Below, in pieces: positions 20,600-29,361 of a DNA stretch of 64,000 bases. Within the stretch, counting starts at the first letter, position 1, and the number at the start of each line of letters is the position of its first letter. The notes below the pieces were generated by a model. The model made no database searches. It was given only the letters and a program-made list of their open reading frames with translations, and had not been told where the DNA came from. The stretch lies in assembly GCA_020846745.1 (NCBI GenBank), contig JADLDI010000064.1, positions 34,358-98,357 of the forward strand, read 5' to 3'. The DNA is from Bryobacterales bacterium (lineage in GTDB: Bacteria; Acidobacteriota; Terriglobia; Bryobacterales; Bryobacteraceae). A program made the translations under genes and the position numbers.

Positions 20600-21319
20600 T
20601 CAACGATATGTCAGCAGAGCCGCATCCGCCAGATGAGGGGTCGTATTAAATGTCGACATCGAGAACCGGTCTTTCGTGAACAGGAACTCCGAAACCGAAG
20701 CGTTCCGAACCGACCATGTCAGATTCAACGTCGCCGCGTCGGTTAACCCCAGTGCGACCCTCGCCACCGCTGCCGTGGGCCCCGCCGACGTGAACACCGC
20801 GATTGTCGACGACTTGGGCGCCGAGTCCAGTATTCGCCGGACGCTCCCCTCGATGCGGCGGCAGAAACTCGGCCAGTTGATAAAGCTCTCATCCACCACC
20901 TCGCCTTCAAGCCATCGCTGCGACACCTCACGTAGCACCTTATCGAAGAGCTTCTGCTTCAGCGAGAAATCGGCCGTCGACTGAAACTGCGCCACGAAAT
21001 CGGCCAGGTGCGCATACCGCTCCGTCAATGGCGGCAGGAACGTCCGAACCACCTTTTCCGCCGGGTACTCATCCAGATCGTGATCCACCACCGGTTCCGG
21101 CCACGATAACCCTGCGCGCCGATACGCCTCACCCGCCAAAACCGCGGTCCGAATCTGCCGCTCTGCCGGACCCGTCACCACCTGCGTAATCTCGACGCCT
21201 TGCGCCACCCAGTACTCACCCAAAAGCCGCGATTGGCGTTCGCCCCGCTCGGAGAGTTTATCGTAGTTATCCGCCAGAAAAGACGCTTGTCCATGCCGCA
21301 CCACCAATAAGACACCCAT
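20600..21319 (-). CDS. Histidine phosphatase family protein
   Basis: LLVVRHGQASFLADNYDKLSERGERQSRLLGE. Confidence 0.93.
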   Translation of the reverse strand: MGVLLVVRHGQASFLADNYDKLSERGERQSRLLGEYWVAQGVEITQVVTGPAERQIRTAVLAGEAYRRAGLSWPEPVVDHDLDEYPAEKVVRTFLPPLTERYAHLADFVAQFQSTADFSLKQKLFDKVLREVSQRWLEGEVVDESFINWPSFCRRIEGSVRRILDSAPKSSTIAVFTSAGPTAAVARVALGLTDAATLNLTWSVRNASVSEFLFTKDRFSMSTFNTTPHLADAALLTYR

Positions 21320-21385
21320 GGGAAAGATTAATGCTTAGTGTAGCTTGCACCATCGGTGAAGCACGTTACACTTGGAATCAGTCGT

Positions 21386-21700
21386 ATGAGCAGCGAAGGT
21401 TCGAAGAAAGAATCTCAACATCGGCCTTGTCCAAAGTGCGGCGCGTCCCAAGTTCACCGTTCCCGGACAAAGAGTGTGGCCGAGAAGCTGATGCGCGTGC
21501 TCGGCTGGCGGATGTGCCGCTGTCACGAATGCCAGTACCGGTTTTTCCGGCTTGGCGCTTCCATCCTCTCACCAAGCGACGCCTCCAAGATGGGACGCCG
21601 CGCAATGATGTGGGTGATTGCCGCGCTTGGAGTGCTGGGCTGCGCATTTGTCGTGCGCATGCTGATCATCGGCATGGCCGACCCGGGTCCGTCCGGTTGA
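21386..21700 (+). CDS. Small zinc-ribbon membrane protein, uncharacterised
   Basis: CPKC...CHEC zinc-ribbon-like pairs followed by one hydrophobic helix (MMWVIAALGVLGCAFVVRMLII). Confidence 0.6.
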   Translation: MSSEGSKKESQHRPCPKCGASQVHRSRTKSVAEKLMRVLGWRMCRCHECQYRFFRLGASILSPSDASKMGRRAMMWVIAALGVLGCAFVVRMLIIGMADPGPSG

Positions 21701-21705
21701 TCCAG

Positions 21706-22743
21706 CTAGGCCGTAGCCGTCTTTGACAACTTGTAATAGAGGAAGTCGCTCATTCCAGCGCGCGCCTGTAGTTTCGGAAACATCTCTAAGTGATCGGTCG
21801 GATTCGGATTGAGCAACTCGCCCAAATGCACAACCAACCCGCCGATGCTCGATAGCGGATTGCCTAAGTCTATATCTATATCGGCGTAGACAGTATCGTC
21901 GCCGCTCGGATCTTTTGGCAGGGCAAGCACCAGTTGCATCGAAAGAAACTCGCCAATCCGAAAGCTTTCCAGTCTGAATTCTTCCGGTTTTCTGCCGGGA
22001 ATACGTTCGAGCATCTTGGCATGGACGGCTGCTTTGGGCGGCCCCTCTTTTGTCAGATTGGGGACTTTCAACAACCGCACACGCAGGTCGCTGTCGAGCG
22101 CCGCATACATCCGGTCTACGTCGCAGAAGAACACGAACTTCAACGACGAGCACAGCGAGTCGCGCGTGTCCGGCGTACACCGCATCATCGCCAGCAGGTT
22201 CAGCAGACACGCTTTGCGCTGTATGCGCGCGCCGGTGCCCTTCAACCACTCTTTCACCGGTTGCCCGTCGAGCACAGACTTTGCATCGCCCAACACCCGC
22301 GCGCTTGGGTCCGTTTCCTTGATCATGTCGGCCACGAACTCGAAGCGCTGCCTGTCCGGGGCAATCTCGACAGCCACGTTAGCGGTCCCGTTTTCCCGGA
22401 TGTCCACCGTAGTCTGGTTGTTCTTCAGCCGGACGCTGTTCAGTTCGGTGCTGACCTTGTAACGGCCTGCCGGCATCGCCGTAGGATCCACTCCGTGGAC
22501 CCGTAGCTTACCCCCCAACTGTTGGACGTTGAATTGATACCGCGGCGCTTCCCAATCTTTGCGCTGGCGCACCAAATCCATCGCTTTCGCGGTAATCGGG
22601 CTCGCGGGTGAGATACCGATGGCCATCGCCAGCGGCCATGCGCTCGTTTCGTCCCCAAGGATAACGCCGTCTTTGACGTTGAAGTCCCGAATAGGAACCG
22701 GCTGCCCATCCTTCCGGAACTCGATTGTGATTGACTCATTCAT
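21706..22743 (-). CDS. Uncharacterised 345 aa protein
   Basis: Long ORF with consistent coding character, adjacent to and co-oriented with the 727 aa ORF; no family recognised. Confidence 0.75.
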   Translation of the reverse strand: MNESITIEFRKDGQPVPIRDFNVKDGVILGDETSAWPLAMAIGISPASPITAKAMDLVRQRKDWEAPRYQFNVQQLGGKLRVHGVDPTAMPAGRYKVSTELNSVRLKNNQTTVDIRENGTANVAVEIAPDRQRFEFVADMIKETDPSARVLGDAKSVLDGQPVKEWLKGTGARIQRKACLLNLLAMMRCTPDTRDSLCSSLKFVFFCDVDRMYAALDSDLRVRLLKVPNLTKEGPPKAAVHAKMLERIPGRKPEEFRLESFRIGEFLSMQLVLALPKDPSGDDTVYADIDIDLGNPLSSIGGLVVHLGELLNPNPTDHLEMFPKLQARAGMSDFLYYKLSKTATA

Positions 22744-22755
22744 TCCATCACTCCT

Positions 22756-24939
22756 TTATTCACCCGCGCCTTTGGCGATCTCTTCCGGCACACCCAAAAC
22801 CATGCGGCCCGTCGCCTCGCTCGTCACAATACCTTCGACCTTGCCTGCGTTGTGCGAAGCCACTTCAACCATCACCAGGCCCAACGGATCGCCGAAATGC
22901 TCGCCTGTCTTAGCCACCACCGCGGACATTCGCGTTTGCAGCCGCTTGCGCCCTTCCTCGAATCGTGGATCATCGGAGGCGACCGTTTCACCCTTCAGCA
23001 ATGTGCGGACATCAGCGGCGGCGGCGGCGGCCTGCGCCATGGCTTGCGCCCAGTTCAGGATGGTCAAGAAATCGGTAACCGCTGCTTGAAACGCCGCATT
23101 CGACTGCGCTTCGAGCTTGCCCAACCCGAACGCCTGGTACGCTTCGGCGAAGCCGAGGCGCTTCATTTTGTCCCATAACTCGTTGCCTTTGAGTCCAAGG
23201 CCGGCGAACAGCGCACTGAACTTGCGATCTTCGTCACCCGCCACCAAGGCACCCAGCGCCGAACGGCCGGCGTCTTCGAAGACGTGCTGCGGCTTGGGCT
23301 CGTCACCCTCGAAGAACAACGCGTCGACACCCGTCTTGTCGTACTCTGCTTCGACGTAGAAAGTGGTTCGGCCAAACCGAGGCCCCTTGGCCAGAATGCC
23401 TTCGATCTTGTCCGGCGGAAGCAAGCCCAACGACCGCAGCACTTGCAGGTTGTTGCGCATTTCAGGCGCGCCGGTCTTATCGTGGATCTCGAAATAGGTG
23501 TATTTCGCCGACCGCTCCGGCGGAAGGATGAACAGTCCGCTGGCCTTGTAGGTGGCTTCGATGAGGAAGCTCTGCTGCATTAACCCCCGCAACCGGCGCC
23601 CGTCGCGACCGAAGTTGACCAGCAACTGCTCTACGCGCGACGCTTCCGATCTATCGGTGATCATAGTGATCTGGTCGTTGCCGTTGAACGTAACCTCGGA
23701 AGAGGCCACCAGTTTGGTAACGCTACCGAAATTGGCCAATCCCAACAAGTTGATGGAGAGCCGCACCGTACGCGTGTTCCTGTCCGTAAACACGGAGCTT
23801 GACCGGGTCACACCCGGCACGTTGGACAACATGTCGTCGAACCGGCCCTTTAGCGCATGCGCTACCGCTTCATCGGCCGACAGCGATTGGACCTTCGGGT
23901 CCACCTTAAACGTCCATGCCGCCTCCTGCGATTTCAGCCGCCCCAGCGCTGCGTTGGCCGACAGTGCGAGTTTGGTATCGACGGCCTTACGGAACCGGAG
24001 TTCCAATCGCTCGATGCGCTGCTTCTTACTGAATGCGTCGTCGGCTCCGGGCAACGCCGCCATTAGTTCCTGAGCGTTGACGACGGGTTCGCCAATGGTG
24101 AGGGCCCGAATGATCTGCTCGGTCAACTCAAAGCTACCGACCTTCACCGGCAGCGCGGCTTTCGCGGTGAGCCCCAATTCGGCTTCCCTCGATTTGAAGC
24201 GATACAAACCGATTTCGACCAGGCCGCGGTCGAGCTTCATCATACGCACTTGATAGCCGCCCGACAATTCGATTCTTGGACTGATCGAAAACGATGCGTT
24301 GGGGTTGATGTTCACCGATTGGCCGCCTGGAATAGTCAGGCTGGCGAGTGCAGTAACGGGCGCGGTGACCCGGAACTCCGCGGTAATGCTGGTGGTACCC
24401 GAGCCACCTACGACGATCACGACGTCGTCGCGCAGATCGGCCATCTCTTTCCGGGACTGCGGGATTCTGAACTCGTGCAATGTCAAGCCAAGCGCTTTGC
24501 CGAATTCCAGGCCGCTTGGGAAGCGGCGGTAGATGCGCCATTCGTGAGACACACCGGGGGCGAGTCCAAACGCAATCGGACCGGCCGATGCATTGATTTC
24601 GGGGTTCACCGAAGCCGTGAAGGAGAAGGCGAGATACGTCTCGCCTTCCTTGACTTTGACGGCATCGAAGGGATCGTCGTCGTCAAGTGCTCGCCCTTTG
24701 TCCCGCAAGACGCGGATCTTGCCGGTGGCTCCGGCGGCGATCGTGAGGCCGAGATCGCCCGTCAGCGATAGGTCGTGCGAAAACTTCAATCCGGTCTCGA
24801 GTTGGGATTGCGGAATCACGCCGAGCGACAACGGCGCTAGCTGTTGAAAGTTGGGGACCAGCGCAAGCAGGTTCGCGCCAGGCGCAAGCGATCCATCGGC
24901 TTCGATCCCTAATCCGGCACCGAGGGGAATAGTAGGCAT
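22756..24939 (-). CDS. Uncharacterised 727 aa protein, beta-rich, no obvious signal peptide
   Basis: Long ORF, 12-nt gap to the downstream 345 aa ORF; no recognised domain. Confidence 0.78.
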   Translation of the reverse strand: MPTIPLGAGLGIEADGSLAPGANLLALVPNFQQLAPLSLGVIPQSQLETGLKFSHDLSLTGDLGLTIAAGATGKIRVLRDKGRALDDDDPFDAVKVKEGETYLAFSFTASVNPEINASAGPIAFGLAPGVSHEWRIYRRFPSGLEFGKALGLTLHEFRIPQSRKEMADLRDDVVIVVGGSGTTSITAEFRVTAPVTALASLTIPGGQSVNINPNASFSISPRIELSGGYQVRMMKLDRGLVEIGLYRFKSREAELGLTAKAALPVKVGSFELTEQIIRALTIGEPVVNAQELMAALPGADDAFSKKQRIERLELRFRKAVDTKLALSANAALGRLKSQEAAWTFKVDPKVQSLSADEAVAHALKGRFDDMLSNVPGVTRSSSVFTDRNTRTVRLSINLLGLANFGSVTKLVASSEVTFNGNDQITMITDRSEASRVEQLLVNFGRDGRRLRGLMQQSFLIEATYKASGLFILPPERSAKYTYFEIHDKTGAPEMRNNLQVLRSLGLLPPDKIEGILAKGPRFGRTTFYVEAEYDKTGVDALFFEGDEPKPQHVFEDAGRSALGALVAGDEDRKFSALFAGLGLKGNELWDKMKRLGFAEAYQAFGLGKLEAQSNAAFQAAVTDFLTILNWAQAMAQAAAAAADVRTLLKGETVASDDPRFEEGRKRLQTRMSAVVAKTGEHFGDPLGLVMVEVASHNAGKVEGIVTSEATGRMVLGVPEEIAKGAGE

Positions 24940-24977
24940 GGGCAGCCAGTATATAGCAACCGGCGTCCGATATGCAG

Positions 24978-25940
24978 TTACCGATTGGATTGCCGCGGCT
25001 TAGGTTCGTCACCGATCGGCTTACCCCCGGCAATCGCTTCGAGGAACCGCCAACGGATTGGCCACTTACCGACGACGCGCGAGCCGTCCTGAGTGAAGCG
25101 GCCCGAAACCAACACTCCACTTAGGTCGTTTTCGTTGGGCTGTTGCTTGTCGCGGCGGAAGAAGGCCTGCAGCGTGCCGGTCATGTCCTGCAAATACTTG
25201 CGCGCTTCCGATGCCTGCTGGTCGTCCTTGAAAATAGCCTGCATTTCGATCTCGAACGCTTCGCCCCCAGGTCCGACACCGAGGGTTATGCGCTCCGCGC
25301 CTTTCACTCCGGACGCGAACGCTTTGGTGCCGGCCGGCAGCGACTGCGGATCTTCAAGAACGCTCGAGGGGAGGCGGATCCAGAACGGCTGGCTGGGCAT
25401 GCCTGCGCCGGACGGCAGGTCACGTACGATCTGAAGGTCGTAGGCGGCGTTTGTATCCTCGCCGATGCCCACGGCCATGACGGTCGGAAACAGCATAAAG
25501 AAGGATACGGACCGGCCGGTACGAGTGGTATCGCCGCCGCAATACCCGTTGACGCACTTGACACCGCGCGATTCGGCCCATTTGCGGATGCGGTCCCAAT
25601 CGAAGCGGCCTTTCAGGAGGAACAGATTGCGGTTCTTAGCGAAGGCTCCCATGACGACATCGAGATCCTGGCGGTAGTCGAAAGCGGTATCGTCAATAAA
25701 GCGCTTGTAATCGAACTCCTCGGCGGCCCGGCTACCGACTAGCAGATCGAGCATGCCCGCGGACCGCATCTGCTGCACGTTCACAGACACCAGAACGGCC
25801 CGATCGAGGGGCAACCTGCGGTACAGGGCCTCATCCGACAAGTCGGCACGCCTGCGGGTCCATTCGAGGTAACCCCACGTGCCCAGGCACACAACCACGA
25901 CGAGCAGCGAAATCTGCCAAGTCCGAACGCGCAACTGCAC
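24978..25940 (-). CDS. Uncharacterised membrane-anchored protein (320 aa)
   Basis: N-terminal TM segment ISLLVVVVCLGTWGYLEW, then a soluble domain beginning RLPLDRAVLVSVNVQQMR. Confidence 0.75.
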   Translation of the reverse strand: MQLRVRTWQISLLVVVVCLGTWGYLEWTRRRADLSDEALYRRLPLDRAVLVSVNVQQMRSAGMLDLLVGSRAAEEFDYKRFIDDTAFDYRQDLDVVMGAFAKNRNLFLLKGRFDWDRIRKWAESRGVKCVNGYCGGDTTRTGRSVSFFMLFPTVMAVGIGEDTNAAYDLQIVRDLPSGAGMPSQPFWIRLPSSVLEDPQSLPAGTKAFASGVKGAERITLGVGPGGEAFEIEMQAIFKDDQQASEARKYLQDMTGTLQAFFRRDKQQPNENDLSGVLVSGRFTQDGSRVVGKWPIRWRFLEAIAGGKPIGDEPKPRQSNR

Positions 25941-25949
25941 AATCGAAGG

Positions 25950-26990
25950 TTACACTGCCACGGCTAGTTCAGCCAAGCGGCTTTGTTTCCACAGTTCCAG
26001 ATAGGGTTGCAAGTCGTGCATCATCTGACGGAAGGTGGGCAGGTGCAACGACTGCGCTCCGTCGCTGACCGCCTTTTCGGGACACGGATGGACTTCAACG
26101 ATCAGCGCGTCTGCGCCGATGGCGACGCCTGCGCGCGAAAGGGCCGGGACGAGGTTGCGTTTGCCGGTGGCGTGGCTCGGGTCGAGCACGACGGGCAGGT
26201 GCGTCAGTTCCTGCAGGACCGGCACGGCCACGATGTCGCAGGTGTTGCGAGTGATGGTTTCAAAAGTACGGATACCACGTTCGCAGAGCATGACATCTTT
26301 ATTGCCGTGGGCGACGATGTACTCAGCAGACATCAGGAGTTCTTTGATCGTGGAGCTAAGCCCGCGCTTCAGCATGACGGGACGTCCCGCGGTTCCGAGG
26401 CGCTTGAGCAGGGCGAAGTTCTGCATGTTGCGGGCGCCAATCTGCAAAATGTCGGAGTATTCGGCCACCAGTTCGACGTCGCGGTCGCTCATGACTTCAG
26501 TGACGATGGCGAGACCGGTGGCTTCTCTAGCCTTGCGCAGCAGTTTCAGGCCGTCTTCTTCCATGCCCTGGAAGTCGTACGGGGAAGTGCGCGGTTTGAA
26601 GGCGCCGCCACGCAGCACCTTGGCCCCGGACTCGGCCACAGAGTAAGCAGCCTCCATAATCTGCTTTTCGCTTTCGACGGAGCAGGGTCCGGCCATGACG
26701 ATGAACTCGTCGCCACCGACTTCGCAGTTGTTGACGCGGATACGAGTGCGTTCCTTTTTGAATTCGCGGCTGACGAATTTATAAGGTGCGGAGATCCGGA
26801 CCGCCCGCTCCACCTGCGGCATGGCTTCCAAGGACTCCAGGCACGGCGTGACATCACCGACACCGATGGCGGCGATAACGACGCGCTCTTCGCCCTCGAT
26901 GGTGTGGATCTTGTAGCCGAAATCGCTGATACGCTGGCAGACCTCTTCGATCTCTTCCGGCTTGCTGTGCAACTTCATCGAAATAATCAT
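25950..26990 (-). CDS. aroF: 3-deoxy-7-phosphoheptulonate (DAHP) synthase
   Basis: [48 protein letters not shown]: AroF/AroA(beta) family. Confidence 0.95.
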   Translation of the reverse strand: MIISMKLHSKPEEIEEVCQRISDFGYKIHTIEGEERVVIAAIGVGDVTPCLESLEAMPQVERAVRISAPYKFVSREFKKERTRIRVNNCEVGGDEFIVMAGPCSVESEKQIMEAAYSVAESGAKVLRGGAFKPRTSPYDFQGMEEDGLKLLRKAREATGLAIVTEVMSDRDVELVAEYSDILQIGARNMQNFALLKRLGTAGRPVMLKRGLSSTIKELLMSAEYIVAHGNKDVMLCERGIRTFETITRNTCDIVAVPVLQELTHLPVVLDPSHATGKRNLVPALSRAGVAIGADALIVEVHPCPEKAVSDGAQSLHLPTFRQMMHDLQPYLELWKQSRLAELAVAV

Positions 26991-27222
26991 TCGTTCACCT
27001 CGCGAACCTCGTCACGGACCATAGACCGTCTCCAGGGGTCCCGGCGAGCAACTTTGGGTTTTGTTTGAGGGATTCTATCAGGAAAAAAGAACCGCAGTCA
27101 CTCGCCAACTTCAGCTAGAAGCTGCTAAATCGAAACGAGCCTGGACGGCGGTAGTACATCGTGAATCCTAAAGCTTATCGCTTTTGCGAGGTGGAGTGCA
27201 ACCATAGGCACGTCAGCAGCCG

Positions 27223-27795
27223 TCAGCGGGTACTACGCTGCGGGCCGGCGGCGGAATGGGATTGTGCCGGCGCCGGGGTTTGGTTGACAGGGGCTTGGGT
27301 TTGTTTGGCAGTTTTGGCCGCTTTGGCGCGCGCGCCGGCAATTCGTTTCGCAAAGCGTTGAATCTTCAGGGCGTCGGCGAGCTTGAGCGTTGGATACGGG
27401 ACGTCCGGTTGGGTTTCGATGTGCTGGATGATGCGATTGGTTTGGGAATCTTTGAGCTGCTTATAGGCGCGATTGAAGCTGCCTTCGAAGCGCACGTAGT
27501 AACGGGAATAGAGGTCAGCTTCGACGCGGGTGGCGGGATGGCAGAGCGGGTCTTGCCCGTCGGAATGGTCGTAGAGTTCGTTTTGGCAATCGAGGGCGCG
27601 GAGCATCTGCCAGCGCGCGGTAACCAGGCGATCGAACAGGATGTATTCGAGGGAGCCATCGGGGCGGCACTCGGAGAGCAATTCGTTTCGCAAAGCGTTG
27701 AAAGCAGGGAGCAATTCAGGCGGAATATAGTTGGAATTGAGACCGTGCCTACGAGCATTCTGGTTTTGGGAAGGCGAGGTGTTGGGGTGCGACAT
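27223..27795 (-). CDS. Uncharacterised 190 aa protein with N-terminal QNARRHGLNS motif
   Basis: ORF with downstream-consistent coding; QNARxHGL-type N-terminus. Confidence 0.6.
   Translation of the reverse strand: MSHPNTSPSQNQNARRHGLNSNYIPPELLPAFNALRNELLSECRPDGSLEYILFDRLVTARWQMLRALDCQNELYDHSDGQDPLCHPATRVEADLYSRYYVRFEGSFNRAYKQLKDSQTNRIIQHIETQPDVPYPTLKLADALKIQRFAKRIAGARAKAAKTAKQTQAPVNQTPAPAQSHSAAGPQRSTR
27338..27362. repeat. 25-bp direct repeat, copy 1 (GCAATTCGTTTCGCAAAGCGTTGAA)
   Basis: Exact match to 27678-27702. Confidence 0.9.
27678..27702. repeat. 25-bp direct repeat, copy 2
   Basis: Exact match to 27338-27362. Confidence 0.9.
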
Positions 27796-27899
27796 GCGTT
27801 TTCTCCTTAATCGAAAAGTGGGGATCGGGGGCGGCGATCGTTACGCTGGCGCGGGTGGACACCGGCGGGCCAGGGTTGGACTGCATCGAAAAAGCGAAA

Positions 27900-27930
27900 G
27901 CCCGCGGGACCTGGATGGTCCTTCGCGGGC
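27900..27930 (-). promoter_or_regulatory. Strong GC hairpin in the leader of the 190 aa gene (terminator/attenuator-like)
   Basis: GCCCGCG-GGACC-TGGAT-GGTCC-TT-CGCGGGC; on the minus strand followed by TTTCGCTTTTTCG. Confidence 0.6.
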
Positions 27931-28097
27931 TCAATCCAGCAATACCATGGCGTGTCAAGCCTTTTGGGGCGGAATCGGCGAAGCCGTGTTGGAAATAAAG
28001 GAGAAATAAATTCGAAACGGTTGTGAACGACGATTGGAGAGGGAAGCTTCCGCAACGGGGAGAGTTAGTGATCGCACCTAAAGAAGCGCACAAGTTA

Positions 28098-28135
28098 GGG
28101 CGCGTAGCTCAACTGGCAGCGCAACTGATTCGTAA
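28098..28135 (+). pseudogene. Truncated tRNA-Thr(CGT)-like 5' half
   Basis: GGGCGCGTAGCTCAACTGGCAGCGCAACTGATTCGTAA matches acceptor 5' strand, D-arm and anticodon loop of a tRNA-Thr; the anticodon 3' stem, T-arm and acceptor 3' strand are absent. Confidence 0.55.
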
Positions 28136-28457
28136 CCCGTTCTCACTGACGCGCGCACTAGAAACTACGGCACAGAAAACAACAACTTAGCTGTCGCCAC
28201 AATCCGTACGTTCCCGCGATTTGCCATCGCGTTTAGCACAATTTCTAGCACACGCCATTTGTAGCGGAAGGGCCAGAAAGTGTCTTCTGGCAACAATGTC
28301 AACACTGGCAATCTGCAATCACATTATGCGTGACACAAGCGCGGTACGGCGATTGAAACCCGGCCGCAACCTACGCGGCTCAGGTCGATGACGGAGACTT
28401 CCGCTCTTTAGAAATAGGAGCGGTGCGGGCAGAATGATCTGAGCTACGATTTCCTAT

Positions 28458-29348
28458 GTGACCACAGATGAGCGATCTCAGCCGACTGTTGCGCGCAGTG
28501 TTTTCCAGAGACTGCTGGGAACGCTTCCAAATCCGGACCTACTGACCGTATTGAGTTTTTTAGCGGAATCTGTAGACTATCTCGAACATTACTGTGCAGG
28601 CCGATGGTCTGTTACGCTCTTCGCTGACGGCATTCGTCTGAACGGCGGCTGGGTTGAATGCTTTGTCGTTCACGCTGAAGGCGTACGGGTTTTGATCGAC
28701 CCGCGAATGCTACCACCCGGGAGCGGAATGGCTCGTGAGATGAAAGCCATCGGGGGGGGGAACGAGTATGCATTAGCACCGGGGTGCCGGATCGTCGACA
28801 TTGACAAGCCGAATTTTGCCGCACAATTGCCATTTCTGCGCTCGGCTCACACGGCAGCGCTTGCGACATCTGCAAGAAGACGTCCTGCGCCGAAGACTCG
28901 TGCCGCTCACTCGACAGGTGTTCTCGTGTTTCTCAGTGAGGTATTGAACCGTCCCGTTCCATTTCTGTCGGCCACGGACGAAACACTCCCCAGCCTGGTT
29001 GTCAATGAAGGCCAAAGGATCAGCGTCATGGTAAATCGATACGAACGCGACCCTCTCGCTAGGCGAGCCTGTCTGGATTTCCACGGCAGCGCCTGCTCGG
29101 TGTGCGGCATGAATTTCGAGTACAGTTACGGTGAAACCATGCGTGGCTTCATCCATGTTCATCACCTGATGCCGCTGTCCATAGTTGGTGTTGCTCACAA
29201 CTGTGATCCGCAAAAGGACCTCATCCCTGTATGTCCGAACTGTCACGCCTTCCTGCACCACAGGGATCCGCCGCTGCTCCCCGACGACGCACGCGCACTG
29301 CTGGAGTCAGTATCGAGGAGGACTGGCACCAAACGCAGCGCCGATTAG
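28458..29348 (+). CDS. HNH endonuclease domain protein with uncharacterised N-terminus
   Basis: C-terminus CSVCGMNFEYSYGETMRGFIHVHHLMPLS...DLIPVCPNCHAFLHH (HNH/McrA-like); GTG start. Confidence 0.85.
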   Translation: MTTDERSQPTVARSVFQRLLGTLPNPDLLTVLSFLAESVDYLEHYCAGRWSVTLFADGIRLNGGWVECFVVHAEGVRVLIDPRMLPPGSGMAREMKAIGGGNEYALAPGCRIVDIDKPNFAAQLPFLRSAHTAALATSARRRPAPKTRAAHSTGVLVFLSEVLNRPVPFLSATDETLPSLVVNEGQRISVMVNRYERDPLARRACLDFHGSACSVCGMNFEYSYGETMRGFIHVHHLMPLSIVGVAHNCDPQKDLIPVCPNCHAFLHHRDPPLLPDDARALLESVSRRTGTKRSAD

Positions 29349-29361
29349 CACACCGCCAGTA

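Noticed and set aside
25983-27068. Plus-strand 361 aa ORF
   Set aside because: Antisense to DAHP synthase, which is unmistakable.
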